Assembly: GCF_008830185.1 (NCBI RefSeq)
Contig: NZ_WAGX01000007.1
Span: 372,001 to 436,000, forward strand
Direction of reading: 5' to 3'
Source of the DNA: Candidatus Galacturonatibacter soehngenii
GTDB taxonomy: Bacteria > Bacillota > Clostridia > Lachnospirales > Lachnospiraceae
Length of the DNA: 64,000 nucleotides
Shown here: piece after piece, positions 36,346 to 45,326 of the stretch
How the letters are laid out: the number at the start of each line of letters is the position of its first letter
How positions within the stretch are numbered: the stretch's first letter is position 1
The notes under the pieces: model-generated
Databases searched by the model: none
What the model saw: only the letters and a program-made list of their open reading frames with translations
What the model was told of the DNA's origin: nothing
Made by a program: the position numbers and the translations under genes

Positions 36346-37047
36346 ATGAATAACAAAATTTTACTTTTAGAAGATGATATTAGTTTAGTGGATGGATTGA
36401 AATACTCCTTAGAACGTAACGGCTTTGACGTTGATATAGCCCGTACCATTAAAGAAGCAATGAGTCTTATACCTAAAATCAGCACATATGACTTGTTAAT
36501 TCTTGATGTAACTTTGCCAGATGGGACGGGATTTGAAGTCTGTGAAAAAGTGAGGAAACAAGGTAAGGAGATTCCTATTATATTTCTAACAGCTTCGGAT
36601 GAAGAAGTAAATATCATTCGAGGGTTAGATAGTGGTGGAGATGATTATGTGACAAAGCCATTTAAACTAGGAGAACTATGCTCTAGAATTCGGGCTTTAC
36701 TGCGTCGAACTAGCATATCAAATCCGAATCATAACACCGTTATTGAGTGTGGCGATGTTTCAATCGATCTTTTGGGAAGCCGTGTACAATTGCAAGGAAG
36801 AACACTTGAGTTAACAAGTGCAGAATATCGTCTACTATGCTTATTAGTAAGGAATGCTAACAAAGTAACAACGAGAAGTAGTATCTTAAATGAGCTATGG
36901 GATAGCATCGGCGACTATGTCGATGATAATACACTTTCCGTCTATGTACGGCGGCTTCGGGAAAAAGTTGAAGAGGATGCGTCTAACCCGAAGCATTTAA
37001 TAACCATTCGTGGATTCGGATATCAATGGAATGAGGTATCGATATGA
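36346..37047 (+). CDS. OmpR-family response regulator
   Basis: 233 residues. Receiver domain with the acidic pair LEDD, phosphorylation site LLILDVTLPDGTGFE (Asp about residue 51) and the lysine in YVTKPFK; the C-terminal winged helix ends in ISVYVRRLREKVE-like text (LSVYVRRLREKVEED) and GFGYQW. It is followed by the kinase gene with a 4-nt overlap and by an ABC exporter that is its probable target. Confidence 0.94.
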   Translation: MNNKILLLEDDISLVDGLKYSLERNGFDVDIARTIKEAMSLIPKISTYDLLILDVTLPDGTGFEVCEKVRKQGKEIPIIFLTASDEEVNIIRGLDSGGDDYVTKPFKLGELCSRIRALLRRTSISNPNHNTVIECGDVSIDLLGSRVQLQGRTLELTSAEYRLLCLLVRNANKVTTRSSILNELWDSIGDYVDDNTLSVYVRRLREKVEEDASNPKHLITIRGFGYQWNEVSI

Positions 37048-38267
37048 ATTTCTTTGACGATAAACAGGTCAGATATTTTAGTGTTTTTCTTTTCTCTTTT
37101 TCTTTGCTGATTTTTCTTTCAGGTATGGGATTACATGTAATACAAAAAAAAGCAATACAGAATTTATTCTTATCACATGATAGTGCTGTCGTGACTTCTC
37201 TTTTTGAGCAGGGTGTATCAAAAGATGTGATTGCCAAAGCAATTACGAATACCTCTATTAGCCAAGAGGGAAGCAATTTGCTTGATAGTATTGGTATAAC
37301 AGAGCATACTTCTATAAGATTTCTTCCTTTTCTTGCAAAGTTTCAGCGTATTTCAGTATACTACATGCTTTTGATAGGTGTATTTCTATCATTATTACTT
37401 TTGAGTGGGGCGTTTATTTTCATATGGAAAAGGGAGCAACTTTATCGGCAAGCTGCAAAGGTAATTACATGTTTTACGAAAGGCGATTTCTCCTGCCACA
37501 TGCCTCAAGTAAGTGAGGGTACAATTTATTGCCTCTTTGCATCAATCGACCGACTTGCTACAATACTTCAGTCAAAAAATGAAGCCAGTCAGAAAACGAA
37601 GGAGTTCTTAAAAAGTACAATATCAGATATATCACATCAGTTAAAAACTCCACTTGCTGCGCTTACAATGTATCATGAAATTATTTCTGATGAGCCAGAG
37701 CATGTTGAAACTGTAATAGAATATTCAAAAAAGACAGGTTTGGCCTTAAAACGTATGGAGCAACTGATTCAAGCTATGCTTAAAATTACACGTTTGGATG
37801 CAGGTAGCATTGTCTTTGAAAAGGAAAGTTGTCATGTAGTAGAATTGATTGCAAGATCCACTCGTGAATTAACTACACGGGCTTTAAGTGAAGGAAAAAA
37901 AATCATAATAGAGGATTTAGCGGATGAAACAATTATCTGCGATATGCAATGGACGTGCGAAGCCATTGGAAATATTGTAAAAAATGCTTTGGATCATACA
38001 GACAGGGGAGGAGAAGTCCGCATCTCTTGGGAAAAAACACCAGCGATGCTTCGAATCTTGATATCGGATAATGGGAAAGGAATTCATCCTGAGGATTTGC
38101 ATCATGTCTTTAAGCGTTTTTATCGTAGTAAAGGATCTTCGGATACGCAGGGAGTAGGGCTTGGACTGTCACTGACAAAATCCATTGTTGAAGGACAAGG
38201 TGGAAGTATTTGCGTACAAAGTACCTTGCATGAGGGAGCTTTATTTACTCTTTCCTTCCTTACATAA
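37044..38267 (+). CDS. Sensor histidine kinase of the peptide-resistance type locus
   Basis: 407 residues. Two membrane helices (about 12-32 and 105-127) enclose a short outside loop of about 70 residues. The H box is ISDISHQLKTPLAAL, the N box IGNIVKNALDH, and the ATP lid has DNGKGI and GVGLGLSLTKSI. It pairs with the overlapping regulator gene. Kinases next to FtsX-type ABC pairs often sense antimicrobial peptides, possibly through the exporter, but the loop here is longer than in BceS-type kinases. Confidence 0.94.
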   Translation: MNFFDDKQVRYFSVFLFSFSLLIFLSGMGLHVIQKKAIQNLFLSHDSAVVTSLFEQGVSKDVIAKAITNTSISQEGSNLLDSIGITEHTSIRFLPFLAKFQRISVYYMLLIGVFLSLLLLSGAFIFIWKREQLYRQAAKVITCFTKGDFSCHMPQVSEGTIYCLFASIDRLATILQSKNEASQKTKEFLKSTISDISHQLKTPLAALTMYHEIISDEPEHVETVIEYSKKTGLALKRMEQLIQAMLKITRLDAGSIVFEKESCHVVELIARSTRELTTRALSEGKKIIIEDLADETIICDMQWTCEAIGNIVKNALDHTDRGGEVRISWEKTPAMLRILISDNGKGIHPEDLHHVFKRFYRSKGSSDTQGVGLGLSLTKSIVEGQGGSICVQSTLHEGALFTLSFLT

Positions 38268-38296
38268 TTGTAAGCTTTGATTCACCTGTTTGTAAG
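38268..38296 (+). promoter_or_regulatory. Direct repeat TTGTAAG upstream of the ABC genes
   Basis: TTGTAAG occurs at 38268-38274 and 38290-38296, with starts 22 bp apart, two turns of DNA, in the 70-bp gap between the kinase and the ATPase. That is typical spacing for an OmpR-family regulator site. The -10 is unclear (TATTCT at 38307-38312 is possible). Confidence 0.5.
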
Positions 38297-38337
38297 GTAC
38301 ATCTGTTATTCTTTACGTGAAGGGAGGTACTTAAATA

Positions 38338-39033
38338 ATGGAAATTCTAAAGGTACAACATTTGTCTAAAACTTATGGAAACGGTGAAAATCAAGTAAAT
38401 GCCCTAAAGGATGTTTCGTTTACATTAGAACAGGGAGAGTTTGCGGCTGTAGTTGGAGAATCTGGTTCGGGGAAAAGTACGCTATTAAATTGTATCGGAG
38501 CCTTGGATACACCAACCCTAGGAAACATCTATATTGATGGAAACGATTTGTTTTCTATGAAAGAGGAGCAACGCACTATTTTTAGGAGGCGTAATATTGG
38601 CTTTGTGTTTCAGTCTTTTCAGTTAGTTGCTGAGTTAAGCGTAGAACAAAATATCATGTTTCCAATTCTATTGGATTACAGACAGCCAGAGCAATCGGCG
38701 GTCAATGAGATTTTAGAAGTGCTAGGGCTAACAGATCGCCGTCACCACTTGCCAAGCCAATTATCGGGTGGACAGCAACAGCGTGTTGCAATTGGGCGCG
38801 CACTTATTACAAGGCCTAAATTAATACTAGCAGATGAACCGACGGGTAATCTAGACAGTAAAAACAGTCAAGATGTAATAGATTTACTGGTTAAGGCATC
38901 GCGCCACTACCAACAGACCATTTTAATGATTACGCATAATAATAATTTGACCACTTTTGTAGACCGTGTACTTCGTGTTTCGGACGGTGTGCTGACGAAT
39001 TTGGGAGGGGAAGTAAATGAAAAGTTATCTTGA
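38338..39033 (+). CDS. ABC transporter ATP-binding protein, MacB/LolD/BceA type
   Basis: 231 residues. Walker [11 protein letters not shown]-loop [16 protein letters not shown], signature [15 protein letters not shown], Walker [14 protein letters not shown]. It partners the permease whose gene overlaps its end by 17 nt. The two-component genes just upstream suggest drug or peptide induction. Confidence 0.95.
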   Translation: MEILKVQHLSKTYGNGENQVNALKDVSFTLEQGEFAAVVGESGSGKSTLLNCIGALDTPTLGNIYIDGNDLFSMKEEQRTIFRRRNIGFVFQSFQLVAELSVEQNIMFPILLDYRQPEQSAVNEILEVLGLTDRRHHLPSQLSGGQQQRVAIGRALITRPKLILADEPTGNLDSKNSQDVIDLLVKASRHYQQTILMITHNNNLTTFVDRVLRVSDGVLTNLGGEVNEKLS

Positions 39034-41374
39034 CTTAGTTCCCATCTCTTTAAAAGTTCATAAGAGACAAAGTAGAATGTCTGTATTTTGTATCGTATTG
39101 GCAGTGTTTTTGGTTACCGCAATTTTTGGAATGGCAGATATGTTTATACGAAGTCAGATTCTCCAAGCCCGTATGGAGGATGGAAATTGGCATGTAGCAA
39201 TGAGAGATATCAGTAACGAAGAGGCAAATCTTATTTCTGTACGTCCAGAAATAACGGCTTTTTCTTGGTATGGTGTTCTTAACTTTAGAGGAGATCAAGG
39301 TTATACGTTATCGGGTAAGAATGTGGGCATTTTTGGAACGGATAAAGACTTTATTACGAAAATCCAATCAAAAGAGATACAAGAGGGGGCTTTTCCTCAA
39401 AATGATAATGAGGCATTAATAACTGAAAACGCAAAAACAATGCTTGGGTTACAAATCGGTGATCAGATATCAGTAGATACGCCTGATAGAACAAGTCTTA
39501 CCTATACAATTTCTGGCTTTATAAAGAATGTATCTAAAACAATGAGAGAAGATTCCTATGCTCTATGTTTGACAACCAAGGAATTTCGCTCCATTTATCC
39601 TGGAGTTACAAATGGAGAACCTGCCGATTACAACAGTATCTTTTATGTGCAGTTTTCATCCCAATGTAATATACAAAATACAATCAATGATATAAAGTTA
39701 AAGTTTGGATTATCAGATCAACAAGTTTCAGAAAACACGAAGCTTTTGGGCTTACTTGGTCAAAGTGGAAATTCTTTTATGCTTCAAATATATGGAGTTG
39801 CTGCAATTTTGTTTCTAATGGTTTTACTGGCGGGCATTATGATGATTACAAGTAGTCTAAACAGTAATGTCGCTTCGCGTACTGAATTTTTTGGTATGAT
39901 GCGCTGTATTGGTGCAACTCCTAAGCAGATTATGCGATACGTTAGAAAGGAAGCTCTTACTTGGTGCAAATTTGCAATTTTAATAGGAATCTCAATCGGA
40001 ATTGTTGTAATTTGGATTTTGTGTGCTTTATTACGTTTTTTAAGTCCTGAATACTTTATGGGGATGCCGATCTTTGGAATAAGTCTGCCAAGTATCATAG
40101 CTGGTATTGTAGTAGGCATCTTGACCGTTTTGCTTGCTGCTCGTTCTCCTGCAAAAAAAGCAGCCAAGGTTTCTGCGTTAGTAGCCGTATCAGGAAATGC
40201 AAATTCCATGCAGCCTGTCCGAAAAGCCGCTAATACTACATTACTTAAAATAGATACCGCCCTTGGTTTTCATCATGCAAAAGCAAGCAAAAAGAATTTT
40301 ATTTTGATGGTAGGTTCTTTTTCCCTAAGTATTATACTTTTTCTTTCTTTTTCAGTCACGATTGATTTTATGAACCATACGCTTACACCTTTAAAGCCGT
40401 GGACACCAGATATATCCATTGTAAGTACTGATAACACTTGTTCTATTAGCAACGACTTGTTACAACAATTTGTGGAAAATCCAGTTGTAAAACAAGCATA
40501 TGGACGAATGTTTGCTTATGGCGTGCCAATTACGGTAAACGGGGAAGAAAAGAAAGTTGATTTGATTTCTTATGAGGAAAAGCAATTCGAGTGGTCAAAG
40601 GACTATTTGCTAGAGGGTTCTTTGGATACAGTTCAAACAGAAAACAACACAGCACTGATTGTTTTTGAACAACAAAATACAATAAAAGTGGGAGATAGCG
40701 TCACGTTACACACGAAGAATTCTTCTGATATAAAAATTGTTGGTTCTCTTTCTTCCAGCCCTTTTAACAATGCCTATGATGTTGGAACCATTATTTGCTC
40801 GGAAGCGACCTTTCGAAAACTAACAGGTGAATCAGATTATACAATTATAGACTTGCAGTTATCAAAGAATGCGAGTGATGCTGACGTTGATGCAATTCAT
40901 AGATTGGTTGGTACAAAGGTTACCTTTTCGGATGTGCGCTTAGGCAATCGTAGCGTAAAAGGTTCTTATTACTCCTTTGGATTGTTTATCTATGGCTTTA
41001 TGGCATTGATTGCCTTGATTACTATATTTAATATCGTAAATAGCATTGCAATGAGCGTTGCAGCTCGTATGAAACAGTATGGTACATTTCGAGCTATTGG
41101 TTTAAGCAATCGTCAGCTAATAAAAATGATTATTGCAGAAGCTTGCACCTATGCAATTTGTGGAAGCATATGCGGTGTTGTTGTTGGCTTATTACTGAAT
41201 AAATTTTTGTATGCAAAGCTTATCACCTTTCACTGGGGTGAACAATGGAATATTCCTTTTATAGAAATTACTATTATAATAGCAATTGTCTTTTTATCTG
41301 TTGTCCTAGCGGTAAAAGGCCCTGTAAAACAAATTCGTAAATTGTCTATTGTAGATAACATCAGTGCACAATAA
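39017..41374 (+). CDS. FtsX-like ABC transporter permease
   Basis: 785 residues. Two permease domains, each with one N-terminal helix, a large outside domain and three C-terminal helices (first set about 260-370, second set in the last 130 residues). MMRCIGATPKQIMRYVRKEA and TFRAIGLSNRQLIKMIIAEA are the two coupling loops. It forms an export or defence system with the upstream ATPase; substrates such as antimicrobial peptides or bacteriocins are typical. A GGGAGGGGAAG-like site precedes the ATG. Confidence 0.92.
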   Translation: MKSYLDLVPISLKVHKRQSRMSVFCIVLAVFLVTAIFGMADMFIRSQILQARMEDGNWHVAMRDISNEEANLISVRPEITAFSWYGVLNFRGDQGYTLSGKNVGIFGTDKDFITKIQSKEIQEGAFPQNDNEALITENAKTMLGLQIGDQISVDTPDRTSLTYTISGFIKNVSKTMREDSYALCLTTKEFRSIYPGVTNGEPADYNSIFYVQFSSQCNIQNTINDIKLKFGLSDQQVSENTKLLGLLGQSGNSFMLQIYGVAAILFLMVLLAGIMMITSSLNSNVASRTEFFGMMRCIGATPKQIMRYVRKEALTWCKFAILIGISIGIVVIWILCALLRFLSPEYFMGMPIFGISLPSIIAGIVVGILTVLLAARSPAKKAAKVSALVAVSGNANSMQPVRKAANTTLLKIDTALGFHHAKASKKNFILMVGSFSLSIILFLSFSVTIDFMNHTLTPLKPWTPDISIVSTDNTCSISNDLLQQFVENPVVKQAYGRMFAYGVPITVNGEEKKVDLISYEEKQFEWSKDYLLEGSLDTVQTENNTALIVFEQQNTIKVGDSVTLHTKNSSDIKIVGSLSSSPFNNAYDVGTIICSEATFRKLTGESDYTIIDLQLSKNASDADVDAIHRLVGTKVTFSDVRLGNRSVKGSYYSFGLFIYGFMALIALITIFNIVNSIAMSVAARMKQYGTFRAIGLSNRQLIKMIIAEACTYAICGSICGVVVGLLLNKFLYAKLITFHWGEQWNIPFIEITIIIAIVFLSVVLAVKGPVKQIRKLSIVDNISAQ

Positions 41375-41388
41375 TCATGACTTAAAAT

Positions 41389-41413
41389 GGCTCGCTTAAG
41401 CAGGGCCTTTTTT
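41389..41413 (+). terminator. Terminator of the two-component/ABC locus
   Basis: An imperfect stem, GGCTCGC (41389-41395) with GCAGGGCC (41400-41407) around TTAA, followed by six T. Confidence 0.65.
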
Positions 41414-41454
41414 AGTGTTCAAAATGCATATGTCTTTTCGTTTTATTTCTTTTA

Positions 41455-41485
41455 TTGACTTTGACGTTAGGTCAAGTGATATAAT
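41455..41485 (+). promoter_or_regulatory. MerR-type promoter with 19-bp spacer and central dyad
   Basis: TTGACT (41455-41460) and TATAAT (41480-41485) are separated by 19 bp. The spacer holds the dyad TTGAC-GTTAG-GTCAA (41461-41475). This long-spacer layout is the classical target of MerR-family activators, and a MerR-fused gene starts 30 bp downstream. Confidence 0.8.
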
Positions 41486-41514
41486 CATAGTATCATTAAG
41501 AGAGGGAGTTATAT

Positions 41515-44181
41515 ATGGAGCTGGTGAAAATTACGGAGCTAACGAATCAACTAGATATATCATCTAGAACATTACGTTACTACGAACAAATCGGTCTCAT
41601 TCAAAGTGAGCGTCTGCAATTTGAAAAGTATCGATTTTACGATGCGTACAATATTGAGCGAATCAAGCAGATTCTTATACTTCGAAAAATGCAGATTTCG
41701 ATTAAAGAGATTATAAAAATCTATGAAAGCAAAGATATGACTGCACTTGTAAATAGCTTTGTTGCCCGTATTGAAGCCATAGAAAATGAAATAGAAGCTT
41801 TAAGTGAATTAAAGCAGGTGATTCATCGATTTATGGATGCCATGCTAGAAAACGGAATCAAGCATATTTCTGCCTTGCCTTTGTTATACGAAACAATGGA
41901 AAAACAGATGGAAAGTATAAAGGATGAGGACAACTCTAAGGAAATAAGCTATGAGAGATTACTAGCACTAACGGAGCAAGTATCAGCACCTATCGATTTA
42001 AATATAGTGGATTTACCACCAATGAGGGTTATAACATCACAGCTTAAGGACACGTTAGAATCAGAGGTAGAGGGGTTTTGGGAATATCTTCTAACAAGGA
42101 AAATTTTGATTGGAACACCAGGAAGTCGCTGTCTTTTTGAATATCAAACTGAAAATGGAAGTCATGTAATGATGCAAAGAGTTGACTATGATTTGGTGAA
42201 TGAAAGTCCATATGTAGATTATGAATTTGTTGGAGGTCTTTTTGCAGTAGGAAGCGTTTATGTAGATGATGACCTTGCCCTTTTTCATAATAAAATGATT
42301 CAAAGCTTTGATGATAATTCCAATTATGAAGTGGACTATCGACAAGATGGTCTCTTAAGACATGAAACTCTTGCCGAATCTGTTATTTCGATAGATAGCC
42401 AGCGAGAAAAACTAAACATATATGTTCCAGTAAAAAGACGTCTGCCACGTGCAAAGCATGATGATGGTATCAAGCAGATTTTTCATATCGAGCCTAGCGA
42501 AATCGAAAAAGCAAATCCTATATTAAAGGAATATAAGATTCCTTTAACAGAAATTACGCCGATTTATCATCCCGATTATAAAGTACTAGAAACGAATGAG
42601 GCAGAGTTTGTATGTTGGATTACGGCTCGCAGACTTTCTACTAATGTTTCTGTTAGGTTGCCGTTTCGTGTAGACATTGAATTTAAGGTGGACAAAGAAA
42701 GTGAACGTTTTGGATATGGCAGTGATGAAGGTAGTATTCGGTTTTACCATGGTAATCATATGTATGGGATTAATATGGAAAATAAAGCGGATGCCAGATT
42801 ATCAAAAGAAGCCATATGTTTTGACCAGCCTCTTTTAGGAAATCACGTTATGTATCCTTACCTTGGTAAAATTAATTATAATGAATATAATACGTTATCT
42901 TGGATTGTAGGAGAAAAGCATTTCGCTATTATAATTAACGAGGAAGTTAGATACTGTGGAGTAAATTTTTCTTATATGAATGCAGACCTTTATCTTCAAA
43001 AACCAGAAACCATTGTAATTGGCTCGGATGGACAAGGGAAAAAGTATTTTCGTTCCATTAAAGTATCACAATTAAAAACAACGCCAAAAAGAATAATTAA
43101 AAGGGGAGAACTTACTATGGCAACAAAACAAAGCAATAATTTATTACCTGTGATTCATAGGGTGATAACACCTCATTATGGAGAAAATTACTGGTTCAAC
43201 GGATGTGCAAAATACGTTATGGAATGCCTTGGGGAAACGGATTATGATTATCATTTTTTTGCAGGTCTGACAGGAGATAGTTTTGCACAAGTCTATTCCT
43301 ATGACCATTTTCGAGGGGATGGTGCTACGGATTATTTTCTTAGTGAGAGAAATGATACAAATTTTATTGAAGAGATATTTGCAATGTGTGGATATGCTAG
43401 CACCTTTGTGACTTGGAATCAATTACATAATAATAAAGAGATGTATTTGCAAACCTTAATTGCATACATTGACAAGAAAATACCTGTTATTTTTAATTAC
43501 TGGGGAAACAATCCAAGAGATAAATGGGGTTGGGGTGTCTTTGTTGGGTATAAAGATTATGGAAAAACCCTATTGTATATGACGTCTGATATAGAAAAAC
43601 CAGAAGAGATAGAATGTGATGATTTATTTGCCAACGCACCAATGCCAGGGCAGGAAGCATGTAATGGATGGATTTTTGTAGGTGAAAAGAGAAAATCCAT
43701 AGAGCTTTCAGAGATTTATCGAAAGCGTATTTTGACTCTTTCCAACCTTTTGAAGATAAAAACAAGAGGATATTGTTTTGGAGCGGAGGCGTTTAACGCT
43801 TGGGCAGCAGATATTGAGCAAGGAAAATATGATCACGTAAAACCAGAAGAGTTTGATGACTGGCCAATGCATACCATATATGTTTGTAATCTTGCAACGA
43901 ACAGCAGTTGCTGTCATGAATTCTTAGAACGAGCACGAAAGCTTAATCCAGATTTGGAATTCATCAATGACATTCATGAATTGTATGATAGAATGCGTCA
44001 TATGTGGAACGAAGAGAATGGTAAAGATTTGGAGGCAATAGGCGGAGGATTTAATATTACCTTAGAGGCATTGCAAAATAAGAAGAAACGAAGTAGGATT
44101 GTAGAAAAGCTTCGTGAGTTTGCAAGGACAACTGATAGGATTGTGGAAATATTAGAGGAAGGGATCAAAGAAAGTAATTAA
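41515..44181 (+). CDS. MerR regulator fused to a GyrI-like domain, a lectin-like domain and a cysteine-peptidase-like domain
   Basis: 888 residues, far longer than normal MerR proteins. Residues 1-70 are a MerR helix-turn-helix (ISSRTLRYYEQIGLIQSE), then a coiled coil to about 110. Residues about 150-340 look like a GyrI/BmrR effector domain. Residues about 365-530 look like a jelly-roll or LamG-type fold (YNTLSWIVGEKHFAIIINEE). From about 545 a BtrH/C39-like region has NGCAKYVMECLG with a candidate nucleophile cysteine. The usual His-containing motif is replaced by WGWGVFVGYKD, so it may not be active. A possible internal start with AGGGGAG lies at ATG 43117. It probably controls its own promoter. 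Domain calls after residue 150 are tentative. Confidence 0.7.
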   Translation: MELVKITELTNQLDISSRTLRYYEQIGLIQSERLQFEKYRFYDAYNIERIKQILILRKMQISIKEIIKIYESKDMTALVNSFVARIEAIENEIEALSELKQVIHRFMDAMLENGIKHISALPLLYETMEKQMESIKDEDNSKEISYERLLALTEQVSAPIDLNIVDLPPMRVITSQLKDTLESEVEGFWEYLLTRKILIGTPGSRCLFEYQTENGSHVMMQRVDYDLVNESPYVDYEFVGGLFAVGSVYVDDDLALFHNKMIQSFDDNSNYEVDYRQDGLLRHETLAESVISIDSQREKLNIYVPVKRRLPRAKHDDGIKQIFHIEPSEIEKANPILKEYKIPLTEITPIYHPDYKVLETNEAEFVCWITARRLSTNVSVRLPFRVDIEFKVDKESERFGYGSDEGSIRFYHGNHMYGINMENKADARLSKEAICFDQPLLGNHVMYPYLGKINYNEYNTLSWIVGEKHFAIIINEEVRYCGVNFSYMNADLYLQKPETIVIGSDGQGKKYFRSIKVSQLKTTPKRIIKRGELTMATKQSNNLLPVIHRVITPHYGENYWFNGCAKYVMECLGETDYDYHFFAGLTGDSFAQVYSYDHFRGDGATDYFLSERNDTNFIEEIFAMCGYASTFVTWNQLHNNKEMYLQTLIAYIDKKIPVIFNYWGNNPRDKWGWGVFVGYKDYGKTLLYMTSDIEKPEEIECDDLFANAPMPGQEACNGWIFVGEKRKSIELSEIYRKRILTLSNLLKIKTRGYCFGAEAFNAWAADIEQGKYDHVKPEEFDDWPMHTIYVCNLATNSSCCHEFLERARKLNPDLEFINDIHELYDRMRHMWNEENGKDLEAIGGGFNITLEALQNKKKRSRIVEKLREFARTTDRIVEILEEGIKESN

Positions 44182-44199
44182 AATGATATAGTCACCTAC

Positions 44200-44249
44200 A
44201 AAAATCCCAAAGAAGTTTATTATCGTAAAAAACTTCTTTGGGATTTTTT
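44200..44249. terminator. Bidirectional terminator between the MerR fusion and the FNT gene
   Basis: AAAATCCCAAAGAAGTTT (44201-44218) pairs with its complement at 44230-44247, flanked by A and T runs for both directions. Confidence 0.85.
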
Positions 44250-44262
44250 ATTATTTATAGTA

Positions 44263-44889
44263 TTAATGACTCATGATACCTTCTTCGTGAAATGCTTTTA
44301 ATGCACATGGAATCAATGCGCCTCCAACTAAATTACCGATTGAAATAACAATTATGTAAAGAAATGCCTTAGCACTCCAAGCACCAGCCATGGTAAAATA
44401 AAACATATCTGCTACACTATGTTCATAGCCCGATAAAATAAATACCATAATTGGAAGGATTAAAGCGAGATGTTTTCCAACGCTGTCTTTTATTGATTGG
44501 AAACCGACTACCGCGATGCACATCATAATACCACACATGATTGACATAATGAAAGTGCTAAAGAGAGTATCCGATAGCTTTAAAGCGACTACTTCAACGG
44601 TATGCTCTACAATCTTTGCCTGTTTTGTGTGCCTAAATATTAAACCAGTTGTTCCAGTTCCTACAAAATTCCCAATCCAAACAATTAGTACAGTGAATAG
44701 GTAAGATGGCTTTTCTAATGGAACATAGCATATTTTACCAGTATATAAATTAAGGCCAAAAGAATAAATGGTGAATAGCCCTATTGAAAATAAAAATGCC
44801 CCAGCGATATGATTTTCAAGAGTAAGATAAATGATTCCTCCAGTACTAATCGCAACACCAGCCATGATTGCTTTGACAAATGTTTTCAT
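44263..44889 (-). CDS. Formate/nitrite transporter family protein
   Basis: 208 residues with six membrane helices. The fold of the FocA/NirC family is seen in GVAISTGGIIYLTLE, VWIGNFVGTGTTG, the central SGYEHSVADMFYF with the conserved histidine, and ISIGNLVGGALIP. It moves small monovalent anions such as formate or nitrite. I start at ATG 44889 with GGAAG upstream, because the longer frame reaches into a basic, Cys-rich stretch with no site. Convergent with the MerR fusion gene. Confidence 0.9.
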   Translation of the reverse strand: MKTFVKAIMAGVAISTGGIIYLTLENHIAGAFLFSIGLFTIYSFGLNLYTGKICYVPLEKPSYLFTVLIVWIGNFVGTGTTGLIFRHTKQAKIVEHTVEVVALKLSDTLFSTFIMSIMCGIMMCIAVVGFQSIKDSVGKHLALILPIMVFILSGYEHSVADMFYFTMAGAWSAKAFLYIIVISIGNLVGGALIPCALKAFHEEGIMSH

Positions 44890-44978
44890 TTTACATAACT
44901 TCCTTTTCTTTGTTTTCTTACATAATCCATGATGATTCACTTTGATATTACATATTATGCAATGCATAACTAACCGAT

Positions 44979-45006
44979 ATTATACCACAGTGAATACAAA
45001 ATACAA
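44979..45006 (-). promoter_or_regulatory. Promoter of the FNT gene
   Basis: On the minus strand, TTGTAT (45001-45006) and TATAAT (44979-44984) are 16 bp apart, with an extended TG. Confidence 0.6.
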
Positions 45007-45230
45007 GAATATAACGATATTTTTCATTTTATTTTTTAGTACAATCAAATAAAGCGAGGGTTGATTTTAAAAGGTTAAATGATTCTAATGAGAGTAATTA
45101 TGGACAAGGGGTTGCATTAACAAATTTAATCATGCAAAAGTCTATAGCATGCAAGGAATAAAGTAAAAAAGTCAATATCGTATTAAAATAAGATTAATTA
45201 CACCAAAAATGGCTGAAATTAGCAGAGTTA

Positions 45231-45259
45231 TTGACTCTTAGGAAGGCATATTATATAGT
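45231..45259 (+). promoter_or_regulatory. Promoter of the alpha-galacturonidase gene
   Basis: TTGACT (45231-45236), 17 bp, TATAGT (45254-45259). The rest of the gap from 45007 to 45230 shows no feature I can support. Confidence 0.65.
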
Positions 45260-45326
45260 TACCTCACACGGTACCAGTGGAAAGAAACAATAGGCAGTTC
45301 ATTGATTACAACAGTGGAGGAAAAGT

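Noticed and set aside
44890-44967. N-terminal extension of the FNT protein
   Set aside because: The extra 26 residues are basic and Cys-rich with no ribosome site, while ATG 44889 begins a normal transporter.
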